Positions 33,996 through 43,214 of a stretch of DNA of 64,000 nt are shown here, piece after piece. How positions within the stretch are numbered: position 1 is the first letter of the stretch; each line of letters begins with the position of its first letter. The notes under the pieces are model-generated. The model ran no database searches. It was not told the origin of the DNA and saw only the letters and a list, made by a program, of their open reading frames with translations. The stretch is from Stieleria tagensis (GTDB taxonomy: Bacteria > Planctomycetota > Planctomycetia > Pirellulales > Pirellulaceae), in contig NZ_JAMYFE010000066.1 in assembly GCF_024129865.1 (NCBI RefSeq), positions 1 through 64,000 of the forward strand. The letters are read 5' to 3'. A program made the position numbers and the translations under genes.

Positions 33996-36900
33996 ACGCT
34001 TCAGCTCTTGAAACGGTTGGCTGGCTTATTGTGCATTCCACTTGGCAGTTTTTGCTCGTAGGGCTCGTATGCTGCATGGTTGCGGATTGGCTACTGCGTC
34101 GTAGTTCACCATCGTCGCGATACACGGTGTTCCTGCTTGGCATGTTTGCCGTTGTCATTTGCCCCGCTGCGACGTTGGCGTGGCTGGTCGATCACAAGCC
34201 GGCGAACCAGACGCTATTTGAGACCAGTCGGATCGAGGAAGCGACCAGTTCAACGGCGCAGTACGCTCTGAACGCTGACAGCGATACGATGTTCGATATG
34301 CGGGCATATCAAGCGAATCCGGTTCAACCAACCGTCGCGGCGTTGCAAACGCCATTTGTTCAAGACGAGTCCAGCTTTCAAGAATCAATCGCGGCGATTG
34401 TCCAGCCATGGCTGCGAACAATCGTCGTGCTTTGGTGCGGGGGTGTCCTGATTCTCGCAATGCGATTGTTGTTCGGCTGGATTCGCGTCGAGCAAATCAA
34501 ACGAAGCCGAAAAGACCCGCTTGAGCCAGCACTGGTTGAAGCGTTCGATCGGGCCTTGGGAAAGCTGCAAATTCGCCGATACGTGCATCTGTTCGTCAGC
34601 GAACTGATCGAGTCGCCGATTGTTGTGGGGGCGATCCGAAGTGTGATCCTGGTTCCGGTCAACTTCGCAAGCACGATGACGCCTGAACACATGGAAGCAA
34701 TTCTGGCGCACGAACTAGCTCATGTTCGACGCTACGACTATTTGGTCAACCTATTTCAGTCCGTCGTCGAAACTCTGTTCTTTTATCATCCCGCTGTCTG
34801 GCTTGTTTCGCATCGAATGCGAACACTGCGCGAGCATTGTTGTGACGACATCGCCGTAGCCGCAATGAAAAGTCCCGCAGTCTACGGACGTGCCTTGGTC
34901 GCGATCGAAGAACTTCGGGGCAGCTACCCGTCACTCGCTGTCGGTGCTCGTGATGGCGATTTGGTATCACGCATCCGCCGGCTGATAGGTCAGTCGAGAC
35001 AACGAGATACGATTGCACCTAGCGGGCCGATCGTCGCTGGGATTATCGCGAGTCTTTCGCTGATCGCATCAATTGGTGTAATGTCCTTGCGTGCGGAAGA
35101 ACCCGTCGATGAGGATCAAGGTCCCGACGCGTTCGTAGCAAAAATCAGCGAGCAAGTTTCCGTTGAGCTGGTAGCCATCAAGCCGCATGATGGACCGTTG
35201 ACCGAAGCGTGGAATCCAAACGGGACGAAGTCGAGCCAGCCGATTGAATTTGCTCATTCGGGCGATCCCGCAGGATTCCAAATTGATGAACAAGCTGCCC
35301 ATGATCTTCTGTTTCGGTATGAAGGGCTTTCCGGAGGTGAGAGTCCAATCTACCGAGTCGATGGCGCACGCGCTCACACTTGGCGAACACCGTATCCCGA
35401 CGGTGAAGCATTTCTGATCGTGACAGAGCGTGAACCGTCCGAATCCGCTAGCCTCACGATTGGAATACCTGATCCCACCTGGGGGCCTTGGAGGAAGGTT
35501 GACACGAATGGCGACGACCTCGAACCAGTAAGAATTGAATCGCGGTTTCAAGAGGCTTACCAGACGATGCGTCCGCTGGATGTGAAATCGCGAGGTACGC
35601 GGTCGATGCTTCGTTGGGCGCAAGACACGTCCGACGACGACCTGGCGCAGTTCGAGTTGGTTGCCATCGACGACGACGGAACACGGCACTCTAATTGGGG
35701 GCGAACCTTTTGGAGTGATTCCGAGGATGCCGATCGTTCCGCGGAGATTTTTGACGTGCCGATTGAGAAGATTGATCGCGTCGAGTATCGACTGCGACCG
35801 ATCCGACACTGGGTTACGTTCGCGAACATTTCGCTTCGGCCAGAACAGAAGACGAACGTCGACGTATCCATCCTCAGTGTGCCAATTCCTGAACTCGCTA
35901 GCGATGCCGCCGCGATCGAGCGGCCCGCACCGGATCCGGCGGCGCAGCGTCTTGGCGAACAAGTTCACCAGCGATTGGCTGCCGTTAGTGGACTGCCTGC
36001 ATTTTCCATATCGACGAAAATTGCCACGTCCTATTATGGTGACCCCGACGAGATTATCGGCCTGAAGGACGAAAGATCACTCGAACATCTTAAAGAGGCG
36101 CTTGCCATCCGCGAGTTCGATGAAAGCCTGTCAGACGCGACCGAGACTTGGGCTTGGAGAAACAGCGAAGTTTTCGCAACAAGGCGGAACGTCTATACGC
36201 TCAGGAACAAGCCCTACGATCAAGCATCAGTGAGAACGTGGGATGGCCAGCGTGGATGGTACAAGGACTCGGGCGATCAGTTTGGGCGATACCGCAGCTT
36301 TGGTGAAACCTTTCGCAATCACTACTTCCGGCCCACCGGCTATCTTTATCTCGGCGACCACCGTTTCGCATGGGCGGACACCGGAGAATACCCAACGTTC
36401 TTTGTGAGTTCGACGATGCCAGTCGAGTTTGCAAATTTTCAATCGCTGCCGGACGAAGTCTTCGCCGGTGAACCCTGTCGAGTGATTCGTTCGATTCCTC
36501 GCGCGGAACAGTTGTGGATTGGCAAGAAATCGGGGCGTCTGATCGGCTGTTTAAGGTTCATCAGTCAGGGAAAGTTTCAGCCTCTCTATCAAATGGCGTC
36601 CCTCCACACGATCGCTGGCAGAACTTTTCAATCAGAGCAGGAAGCTCAGCAGTGGCTCGAGAACGAGGCCACAGAGGTGCAGAAGCGACAAGTCTCAATG
36701 GATTGGGCCTATCTGCACAAAGCAAATCAGCGTCCTAGAGGATTGGTTGAGTTGTCGGACTATCGCGAAGTTGCACCGGGCGTTGAGTTGCCACATACCG
36801 AATGGAAGTCGCATTGGCTTCACGAGGGTGAGCGATTCAAGTATTGCGTTGTTCGATCCCAAGTTATTGACACCGACACAGGTCCCGATTTAAGCGAACT

Positions 36901-37486
36901 GGTTACTCAAGCTCTTCCTGTGAAGGGTGACACGATCAACGACTGGCGGTTTTCAACGCACGTGATGTACAAGTTTGACCCGGACATGCCAGAGTCCAAG
37001 ATTCACGCGTTAGTCGACGAGGCATCGGCAGAGCTTCGCAAGAACAAAGCCACCATGGATCATCGACTCAAGCCACTGAGAGAAATGGTGGGTCAAAAAG
37101 CACCCAACCTGGCTGGTGAACCGCTGCCAGGAAAAGAGCTTCCAGAGATCAACACCGACGGTAAAACACTGCTGCATTTTTGGGCGGTTTGGTGTGGTCC
37201 ATGCAAAAATGATGTGCCGATCCTGAACAAGCTTGCGAAGAACGGATTGAATGTGATCGGAGTGCATGCACCGGGTACGGATGCATCGAAAGTGCAACAA
37301 GCTATTGCCGAGATTGGATTGGAGTACCCGGCTTTCATCGGCAGCGAAACGAAAGGTGTCGGGATTCAGCCAGGCAGAATTGCCGGGTATCCGATAACGA
37401 TGTTCCCATGCAGCGTGATGCTAGACAAAGACGGAAACGTCGAGGTTGTCGGATCGCTGAGCGAGGTATTGCAATTCGGTGATTGA
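33992..37486 (+). CDS. BlaR1-like M56 metallopeptidase receptor with C-terminal TlpA-like thioredoxin domain
   Basis: 1164 residues. The membrane peptidase module has LAHELAHVRRYDYLVN near 239 and LREHCCDDIAVAA. After a fourth membrane segment (GIIASLSLIASIGVMSL, about 350) the outer part is unlike the carboxypeptidase-regulatory-like repeats of its neighbours and has no recognised domain over about 650 residues. The C-terminal 130 residues form a thioredoxin-like domain (APNLAGEPLPGKELPEIN, LLHFWAVWCGPCKNDVPIL) with an intact CGPC pair near 1068. It shares the redox tail with the receptor at 13.4 kb, although the ectodomains in between differ. Confidence 0.86.
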   Translation: MNASALETVGWLIVHSTWQFLLVGLVCCMVADWLLRRSSPSSRYTVFLLGMFAVVICPAATLAWLVDHKPANQTLFETSRIEEATSSTAQYALNADSDTMFDMRAYQANPVQPTVAALQTPFVQDESSFQESIAAIVQPWLRTIVVLWCGGVLILAMRLLFGWIRVEQIKRSRKDPLEPALVEAFDRALGKLQIRRYVHLFVSELIESPIVVGAIRSVILVPVNFASTMTPEHMEAILAHELAHVRRYDYLVNLFQSVVETLFFYHPAVWLVSHRMRTLREHCCDDIAVAAMKSPAVYGRALVAIEELRGSYPSLAVGARDGDLVSRIRRLIGQSRQRDTIAPSGPIVAGIIASLSLIASIGVMSLRAEEPVDEDQGPDAFVAKISEQVSVELVAIKPHDGPLTEAWNPNGTKSSQPIEFAHSGDPAGFQIDEQAAHDLLFRYEGLSGGESPIYRVDGARAHTWRTPYPDGEAFLIVTEREPSESASLTIGIPDPTWGPWRKVDTNGDDLEPVRIESRFQEAYQTMRPLDVKSRGTRSMLRWAQDTSDDDLAQFELVAIDDDGTRHSNWGRTFWSDSEDADRSAEIFDVPIEKIDRVEYRLRPIRHWVTFANISLRPEQKTNVDVSILSVPIPELASDAAAIERPAPDPAAQRLGEQVHQRLAAVSGLPAFSISTKIATSYYGDPDEIIGLKDERSLEHLKEALAIREFDESLSDATETWAWRNSEVFATRRNVYTLRNKPYDQASVRTWDGQRGWYKDSGDQFGRYRSFGETFRNHYFRPTGYLYLGDHRFAWADTGEYPTFFVSSTMPVEFANFQSLPDEVFAGEPCRVIRSIPRAEQLWIGKKSGRLIGCLRFISQGKFQPLYQMASLHTIAGRTFQSEQEAQQWLENEATEVQKRQVSMDWAYLHKANQRPRGLVELSDYREVAPGVELPHTEWKSHWLHEGERFKYCVVRSQVIDTDTGPDLSELVTQALPVKGDTINDWRFSTHVMYKFDPDMPESKIHALVDEASAELRKNKATMDHRLKPLREMVGQKAPNLAGEPLPGKELPEINTDGKTLLHFWAVWCGPCKNDVPILNKLAKNGLNVIGVHAPGTDASKVQQAIAEIGLEYPAFIGSETKGVGIQPGRIAGYPITMFPCSVMLDKDGNVEVVGSLSEVLQFGD

Positions 37487-37564
37487 ACCGATTGCCATGA
37501 AGCTATTTAGTTGGCGACAGTCGCGAAAGTGTGTCGCCAGCGTCTGAACCTTTTTGAGCAATGA

Positions 37565-37865
37565 TCAAGTTCGCGCCATCGGCCGGTTCGCGTCAAGGCA
37601 GGACTGCAGCTACAAAGATTCACTCTCGCCGAGCACCACCTGTTGGGCAGCATCTTCGGTTCACATCAACGGTCGTGTTCCAACCCATATCACCGCCGCA
37701 GAGTGTTGCGGCACCGGTCGCTCGGTCGCGAGTGAAAATCCACTGCTCGCCAAACCGGTTCTCAAAGTAACCAACAAATTGATCATGCACAGTTCCGTCG
37801 ACAATGGGTGGGTCACCGCAACCGGCTGCGTGGTGATTTCGAATCGTAAGAAGTGGTGCAGACAT
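37565..37865 (-). pseudogene. Decayed small planctomycete gene
   Basis: From an ATG at 37865 the minus strand reads MSAPLLTIRNHHAAGCGDPP, then VHDQFVGYFENRFGEQWIF and GAATLCGGDMGWN, a well-formed protein pattern. After GWN the frame is lost. A neighbouring frame continues with EDAAQQVVLGESESL, then a TAG stop, then LQSCLDA. I read this as one former gene of about 100 codons broken by a frameshift and a stop (probably TGG to TAG). Function unknown. Confidence 0.55.
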
Positions 37866-37874
37866 TAAAATCAA

Positions 37875-38210
37875 GCTCCGTCAATTGCTAGTTGGGGGTA
37901 CCGAACAACGATCGAGTGTCGCTGTGAACACCGACGTGGAATCCACGTGCGTTCAGCGAGTCGACTTTCCGAAACTAGCGAGAGGGTCAGGCACGGGCAA
38001 GTTGTTAACGAGCTTGCCTCACCGTTTTTCTTCAGAAACAACCGCCGATCTACATAACCGAGTGTTCCAACCACGGGTCAGGTAGGGGGACTAAACCGTT
38101 ATCAAACTTTTTGACCCTGGGGTTATCTCCGATGAGCGTCAACGAGCTCTCATCGTTCTCATGGGAGTCGAAATGGGAACAACAAATTAGCTAATGGCAA
38201 ACTGTGAAAC
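37875..38210. other. Intergenic stretch without a supported gene
   Basis: Nothing convincing on either strand. A short frame at 37871-38074 (minus) lacks protein character. The right end holds the terminator of the leftward proline-rich gene. Confidence 0.5.
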
Positions 38211-38245
38211 GAAAAACGGCTGCATTGGATTGTCCAATGCAGCCG
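38211..38245 (-). terminator. Rho-independent terminator of the proline-rich gene
   Basis: Perfect 13-base stem CGGCTGCATTGGA / TCCAATGCAGCCG with a 3-base loop. On the minus strand it is followed by TTTTTCGTTT. It lies 28 bases beyond the stop codon of the gene at 38273-38704. Confidence 0.88.
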
Positions 38246-38272
38246 TGGCGTGAGTTCATTTGTTGTCGACGA

Positions 38273-38704
38273 CTATTTTTCGTCATCTTCGTAGCTCGGC
38301 GGCCAGTCGTCGAGGATGCCGGGGTAGCTGGTCCAGTCATCGCTCCAGTCGCCGGGATGGACGACGGGGTAGTCCGGCATGCCTGGGTAGGATTCGCCAG
38401 GATGTCCTGGTGGCAGGTCATCTGGAGCGGAGTGTCCAGGAGGGACGTGGTACGGGTGATCCGGCGGCAAACGCGGCCAGACGTGGATTGGCGGGTAGGA
38501 TTCGATCACGGTGGGCTCCTCGGACTCGGGTGGCCACGGGAAGTCTTCGGGCCACCAAGGCGGGCGTGGGCCAAAGTCGTCGCTCGAACCGTCGTCATCG
38601 GTGGAACTGCCTTCGGGAACGTACGGCGGTTCGCTGCCGGGCGGATCAAAGGGCGGCACGAAAGGAGGAGGCGGCATGTCGGGCTCGAAGGATCCATGCG
38701 TCAT
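38273..38704 (-). CDS. Proline-rich acidic protein of unknown function
   Basis: 143 residues from the ATG at 38704 (MTHGSFEPDMPPPPFVPP), chosen because GGAG is nine bases upstream; a longer start at 38773 is possible. Composition is extreme: proline, aspartate, tryptophan and tyrosine dominate, with short recurring pieces such as PPWWPEDFPWPP, PPGHSAPDDLPPGHPG and DDWTSYPGILDDWPPS. There is no signal peptide or membrane segment. It is probably disordered, and may bind partners or act as a surface or scaffold protein; nothing more can be said. A clear terminator follows. Confidence 0.68.
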   Translation of the reverse strand: MTHGSFEPDMPPPPFVPPFDPPGSEPPYVPEGSSTDDDGSSDDFGPRPPWWPEDFPWPPESEEPTVIESYPPIHVWPRLPPDHPYHVPPGHSAPDDLPPGHPGESYPGMPDYPVVHPGDWSDDWTSYPGILDDWPPSYEDDEK

Positions 38705-39437
38705 TGCAATGCACTCCGTTGCAGAGGATCGGGATGGACGAAGGCGGTGCGTTTGCTGGGGCACAGTCCGCACTACGGGATGGCTTTGGTTTCGATGAGG
38801 GTGCGAAGTTCATCGTCGGTGGCGCTGGCGGTGGTCGCTTTATAGTCTCGGAAGAGTTGCCACTGCGGGAGGTCGCGCAGATTTAGCTTCGCATTAAGCA
38901 AGAAAAGTTTCCAGGACTCAAAAGCAGTCAAGCGTGCGAGAGCCCGCATAGGGCAAGGCACCGTGAGCCGACGAAACCCGACAAGCTCATCATGTTGCAG
39001 TGGGTTTCACCAGTTGGCCAGGGCGCTCCGGCGGCCGACACCGGAGTGGCGTTGACCGATGTTGCGGTCACCTGGATTGAGTCGGTGCGAAGGTCGGCGA
39101 TTCCTGATGTCCTGCGGAAGAAGGGGCTCTCAGGGAGCTGAATCATTTCTCGAGCACGTCGGCAAGGGTTCGCTTTGGTGGAATTCCGCAGAACCGTGGG
39201 ACACGTCTGAGTCTTAGAAAGTAGAATAGTCGCGCACAATCAACCGTTGGAGATGGATGTTTTCTCCAGCCTGTCGCTGCCGAATGGTCAAGGCCTTGGG
39301 GAGCTTTCATTTTCAGCACCCAGGTCAGCAACCATCTAGAAAGTGGATCTTGGTTTTGCAAATGTATCGAGAAGGCATGTTCGGCACCGTCGCCTGATGC
39401 AACCGGCTTTTCCAATCATCTCCAATAACGACAACAA
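38705..39437. other. About 730 bases without a supported gene
   Basis: A minus-strand frame ending at 38773 reads LNLRDLPQWQLFRDYKATTA and could be the tail of a small gene or remnant. A 49-codon plus frame starts at 38992. Neither has enough support to be called. Confidence 0.4.
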
Positions 39438-40604
39438 ATGCTGATTGCTGAAATCCGCCGAAAGTTGAGCGATATCGACGATTTTGATCTCGATAGTCTC
39501 GACAGTGGAAAAGCACTTCGCGAATTACTTTCGTCGCGCAAAGAGGACTTGTTGACCGCTGACGTGTTCGGTGCACTGAAGTACTTGCCGCGACAACCCT
39601 ACCTTGAGACGTTGTTCCGAACGATCCAGACAGCAAACACGCATGCGTCGTCATTCGCCAAAATTGTCGATGAACTGGAGTTTGGAGAGAGCGATTTCAA
39701 ATTCCATTTTTGGCCCAACTACGCGACGCCAGTTGGACTCGGAAGCGTGCGAACGGAACCGGATGTTGAAATCACCGGTCCAGGACTCAAATTGTTTGTC
39801 GAGGCAAAGCTGCACAGCGATTTTGGTGCGCACCAGATTGAGCGGCAACTCTTGATCGGCTTGGTAAATGCAAAGCCGGACGAGAACTTTTTCATGTTGC
39901 TGGTAACCAAGGGGGCGCGTGAACCTCGAATCTGTTTTGACGGAAAGCGAGTGCCGATCGAGACGTATCTCGGCCGTGTGTCTGAGACGTTGGAAATCGC
40001 GGATTCGCTTCGCGATCAGTTGGCAAACGGATACAAGAGAATCCTATGGATCAATTGGCGGCGTGTGGTCACGACGCTGAAGCAATGTCACCGGGAGGAA
40101 GATCATGATCGCCACAGTCGAGGCTGTCGCGATATGGTGAACGATTTGGTGGCCTTGATGGAGATGCGGTCGATGGCGCCCTTTCACGGGATCTCAGGAG
40201 GGCGGCAGTGTGCCGAATGGTCTCGGCCCGTTGTTGCGGCGTTCCTTGGCGGTGAAGGCCAACGAAAACGCAACGCATTTCGATTCGAGAATGCTTGCCA
40301 CGTTGATTTTTCCGACACCACCGGCTTTGTTTGCCCCCGTCCAAGTCGTCGAAATGGCTTCAACCTGGATCGCACAATTCACAAGTGGGAACTACCCGTC
40401 TCATTCGGATGGCGATTGCGATCGAATTTGTTGCCAGTCAATGGAGCCGGTTCTTCCCAAACGAATGCCCCGATACAAAGCTTGGCAATTGACAATAGCG
40501 CGTCGGGTCAGCGTATCCCACAGCGATCGTTCGACTTCAAACGATCGATCAGACAGTCCGATTTTACCTTATCTGAAGAATCACCATTTCGGAGCCCTGC
40601 ATGA
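39438..40604 (+). CDS. Probable PD-(D/E)XK nuclease-like protein
   Basis: 388 residues. After a helical lead (1-65) the centre has the layout of a PD-(D/E)XK nuclease: EPDVEITGPGLKLFVEAKLHSDFG (about 110-133) gives the Asp, a beta strand and the E-x-K pair. It is followed by HQIERQLLIGLVNA, a frequent 'Q..rql' helix in this fold. The stretch RILWINWRRVVTTL then DMVNDLVALMEMRSMAPFHGI ends the recognisable region. The last 130 residues look less orderly and could reflect a late frameshift. The start of the next gene overlaps its stop (ATGA), so the two probably act together, perhaps as a small defence or repair pair. Confidence 0.6.
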   Translation: MLIAEIRRKLSDIDDFDLDSLDSGKALRELLSSRKEDLLTADVFGALKYLPRQPYLETLFRTIQTANTHASSFAKIVDELEFGESDFKFHFWPNYATPVGLGSVRTEPDVEITGPGLKLFVEAKLHSDFGAHQIERQLLIGLVNAKPDENFFMLLVTKGAREPRICFDGKRVPIETYLGRVSETLEIADSLRDQLANGYKRILWINWRRVVTTLKQCHREEDHDRHSRGCRDMVNDLVALMEMRSMAPFHGISGGRQCAEWSRPVVAAFLGGEGQRKRNAFRFENACHVDFSDTTGFVCPRPSRRNGFNLDRTIHKWELPVSFGWRLRSNLLPVNGAGSSQTNAPIQSLAIDNSASGQRIPQRSFDFKRSIRQSDFTLSEESPFRSPA

Positions 40605-41281
40605 GTATTGGAGATTCACCTTCGTCTGACGAAGTCTCTCGACGGATCACCGTCGGTATGGGAATGGTTTACGATTTATACAACGAAGTGAATAGCTTCA
40701 TGGAGATCATTCGCGAGCAAGTCACATCGTCAGTCGACGCCACCTGCTTGACCAACGATTTCAAGATCCCAGTGGCCCATCCGAAACGCCGAACACCCGC
40801 TGACAACCATCTCAACACGGACTTAGGGTTGGTGTACGAACTCGATACGGAGCGCGGGGTCGAAGATGGTGAGGATGACCAGGACGCTCAAAATCCATCT
40901 GCCAATGGAATGCAGGTCTCTTCCGATAGCAGGTTTTTGGCAATTCGCGTGCAGCTCTACGATCGAGATCGTTCGTACGAACGTGGATTTCGGCCTACCG
41001 TGTTCGGAGCAATGCTCACCGATACCTACAGAACCAAGGCCAGCAAGGGCAAGCCGGACGAAGAGAAACGTGATTTTGGAATTCGACGTGCCGTATTCCT
41101 GAAGCTGCTCCGCAAACTGGATGCTTCCATTGTTGCTGAGCAACCTCTGACCATGAAAATTCCAAAGGGCACGATGACGACAACGGTGGCAAGGCTTTAT
41201 TCCAAACCGCTCGCAGAATTTCAGAGTGAGCAGGCCGTCGCGGATTTCATCCAAAAGCTTTTGCCGGCCGACGAATCATAG
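40601..41281 (+). CDS. Unknown protein coupled to the nuclease-like gene
   Basis: 226 residues, starting within the stop codon of the upstream gene. No family recognised. The N-terminal helix (ITVGMGMVYDLYNEVNSFMEIIREQVTSS) is followed by an acidic linker (DTERGVEDGEDDQDAQN) and a beta-rich part (RFLAIRVQLYDRDRSYERGFRPTVFGAML). A C-terminal portion then contains RRAVFLKLLRKLDASI. There are no membrane segments and no visible catalytic motif. Coupling suggests a dedicated partner or inhibitor of the nuclease-like protein. Confidence 0.62.
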   Translation: MSIGDSPSSDEVSRRITVGMGMVYDLYNEVNSFMEIIREQVTSSVDATCLTNDFKIPVAHPKRRTPADNHLNTDLGLVYELDTERGVEDGEDDQDAQNPSANGMQVSSDSRFLAIRVQLYDRDRSYERGFRPTVFGAMLTDTYRTKASKGKPDEEKRDFGIRRAVFLKLLRKLDASIVAEQPLTMKIPKGTMTTTVARLYSKPLAEFQSEQAVADFIQKLLPADES

Positions 41282-41327
41282 AACGCAAAGTGATTGGGCA
41301 ACAATCTGCGGCCTTGCAGCCTGGAGT

Positions 41328-41627
41328 ATGCCATCGTTCGCAGAAGCTGAGTCGCGTCAGCCGTTCATGGCTGGCGCTGCCGCAATTCCAGGTGACATAT
41401 CAGCTGAAAAACTGGATGCTGCGATCGAAGAAAAGATAGATCAGCATTTTGGTCGTTGGGATGTTAGCGCCAACGGACCTGGAAAGGGGCGTGGAATAGC
41501 AGACCCTTGGTCGAAAGGCATTGGACCACTGTTGTTAGCCCACTACGCGCAAGAAACATCGCGTGCGGAATTTGACCAGGTGATTCCCGCACCAGACAGG
41601 AAGACGTTCCGTTTTTCTTGTTTTTGA
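41328..41627 (+). CDS. Small hypothetical protein
   Basis: 99 residues from ATG 41328. Protein-like composition (ISAEKLDAAIEEKIDQHFGRWDVS, PWSKGIGPLLLAHYAQETSRAEF) but no known domain and a poorly spaced GGAG. It could be the remnant of a longer gene, since the same frame is open upstream to 41226. Confidence 0.35.
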   Translation: MPSFAEAESRQPFMAGAAAIPGDISAEKLDAAIEEKIDQHFGRWDVSANGPGKGRGIADPWSKGIGPLLLAHYAQETSRAEFDQVIPAPDRKTFRFSCF

Positions 41628-41764
41628 ACACCTTCGGTAGATTGCGTTGACCGTCAGAGTTGACGGGTGCTTCGTGCTCGGATGGCGAATCCCAGCGTCA
41701 ATCCTTCCGAGACAAGTATTTGCGAATCGAGTTCGGCGCTTCGAGCAACACCAGGAACTTCAAA

Positions 41765-41929
41765 ATGTCATTCCCATTCGACGACAATCAATCCGATTCG
41801 ATACGGAAGTACGTACAGCGTGAAATGGAGATCTTAAAAACGATGCTGGGTGAACTGGAGGCAACCGTATCCAAATTTGCACAAATGTGCGAGACGATTG
41901 AGAGTGAGTTGGATCTGCTCGATCTGTGA
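41765..41929 (+). CDS. Small coiled-coil protein
   Basis: 54 residues from ATG 41765: an acidic start (MSFPFDDNQSDSIRKYVQ) and a continuous heptad-like helix (MEILKTMLGELEATVSKFAQMCETIESELDLLDL). It is too short to assign. It is coding-like in composition, but no ribosome binding site is evident. Confidence 0.35.
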   Translation: MSFPFDDNQSDSIRKYVQREMEILKTMLGELEATVSKFAQMCETIESELDLLDL

Positions 41930-42692
41930 GTCTTGAAATTTCACAAGCTTGCTTCGAAACCGACTGGGGAACTTTCGAATACGTCCTCGGCGATCCGTCG
42001 AAGGCAAGCCAATGCTGGACTGCAGCATCCAAGTACTGAATCGGCAAACTTTGGCTACACGCAGATTTTGGTCGCAGAGAATCTGCGTTTAGCCGTACTC
42101 GGTGAGCATGCGACACGTCACTGTAACTGGCATGGAGATTGACGCCGCTATCACCCATCGGAGTCAAGGCTGTCTTTTGAGATGAATAGCAACCGTACTA
42201 GATACGCCGCAGTGCCAACGACGAAATCAACATATCAGCTGATTGCCAACGTCTAACATGAAGCCTGACGCTTAGCAGTGGTGGACGCGCTCCGACAAGA
42301 CGCTTCCCGATTTTGAACCTCGGTTACAATTCGTTGGCGGGTTCGCTGAGTTCTGCGACATGCCATCGCCGCTGTTGACGCTTGAAACGCTAGCGACGGC
42401 CAACGCAGTCGACGTCCGCGGCAGATCTAGTCTGAGTGCGATACAAGTTTGCCTGAGCTGAATTGGAACTGCCAGACTTCGAGGAAACCGACACTAGCTG
42501 CAAATCAAAGTCTTCCCCGTCCTCGTGCGGTTGGGGGCCTGGTGGATGATTTTGGTGAATTCTGGAGATTGCCGTGAAATGAGGGAGATCACTTCCTCAT
42601 TCACACTGTACAACCAAGATGCATCCGCATGGTCACGGCCACGGACGTCGCATCGTCACTTCTTCGCTCGACAAATAGAACATTCGAGTTGC
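41930..42692. other. About 760 bases without a supported gene
   Basis: Only short, overlapping frames of poor protein character on both strands; no repeats or strong hairpins noticed. It separates the small genes from the HEPN-like gene. Confidence 0.5.
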
Positions 42693-43214
42693 TTAACAAT
42701 CCGGTGGCCTTGCATTCTTTGTGTCGAGCGCGTCTGCGAGTTCTCTCATCTGCAACGTTAGGAAGATGTACTCTGGGCAAATTCCATGGGAGCCGTGGAC
42801 GTATTGGTTCCTGAGCCTGGGGATCAAGAATGCGAGGGCGTCGCAATGAGTTTTGGCTTCTCGCAGGCCAGCCTGGATCTGATTGTTGAAAAACGTCTCC
42901 ACCGGAATAGGTCGCAAATCCGAGAACACCGCATCCGTGACGATTTTTTCGTCGACTGCCAGTTTGAACAAATTGGCGAAAGACTCCGCGGCGCTGGCGA
43001 AGTGCAATCGCATTGTGATTTCCAGCCCAAAGACGGACTGGAAAAAGGCGACTGCCGAGAGTTCGTAATCATCTCGCGAAAGAGAAACGAGTTTCCCCGC
43101 GACGCGAAAGAACGCAAGACCGCGCCAGTGGAGTTCACGGGCTTCGTCCAGCCAGTGCGCTTTGGTGTCAAAAAACGCTGCGGTCAGCCCCATGTATTCC
43201 CATCTCACATCCAT
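42693..43214 (-). CDS. HEPN-like protein divergent from the DISARM operon
   Basis: 173 residues from the ATG at 43214 (MDVRWEYMGLTAAFFD); a GTG at 43232 is an alternative. The protein is all-helical. Near the C-terminus is IPRLRNQYVHGSHGI, an R-N-x-x-x-H arrangement like the HEPN active-site motif, followed by a final helix (FLTLQMRELADALDT). HEPN domains often act as RNA-cutting toxins or effectors in defence regions. The place directly upstream of the DISARM genes on the opposite strand fits, but the assignment is from one motif. Confidence 0.5.
   Translation of the reverse strand: MDVRWEYMGLTAAFFDTKAHWLDEARELHWRGLAFFRVAGKLVSLSRDDYELSAVAFFQSVFGLEITMRLHFASAAESFANLFKLAVDEKIVTDAVFSDLRPIPVETFFNNQIQAGLREAKTHCDALAFLIPRLRNQYVHGSHGICPEYIFLTLQMRELADALDTKNARPPDC

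Noticed and set aside
35069-35968. A 299-codon minus-strand frame
   Set aside because: Antisense to the M56-thioredoxin gene, with no protein pattern of its own.
38211-38245. The strong hairpin as a riboswitch or attachment site
   Set aside because: Its place 28 bases after a stop codon and the T tract on the minus strand make it a plain terminator.
38204-38886. Two plus-strand frames of over 200 codons
   Set aside because: They are antisense to the proline-rich gene and arise from its biased composition; the terminator and ribosome binding site support the minus strand.
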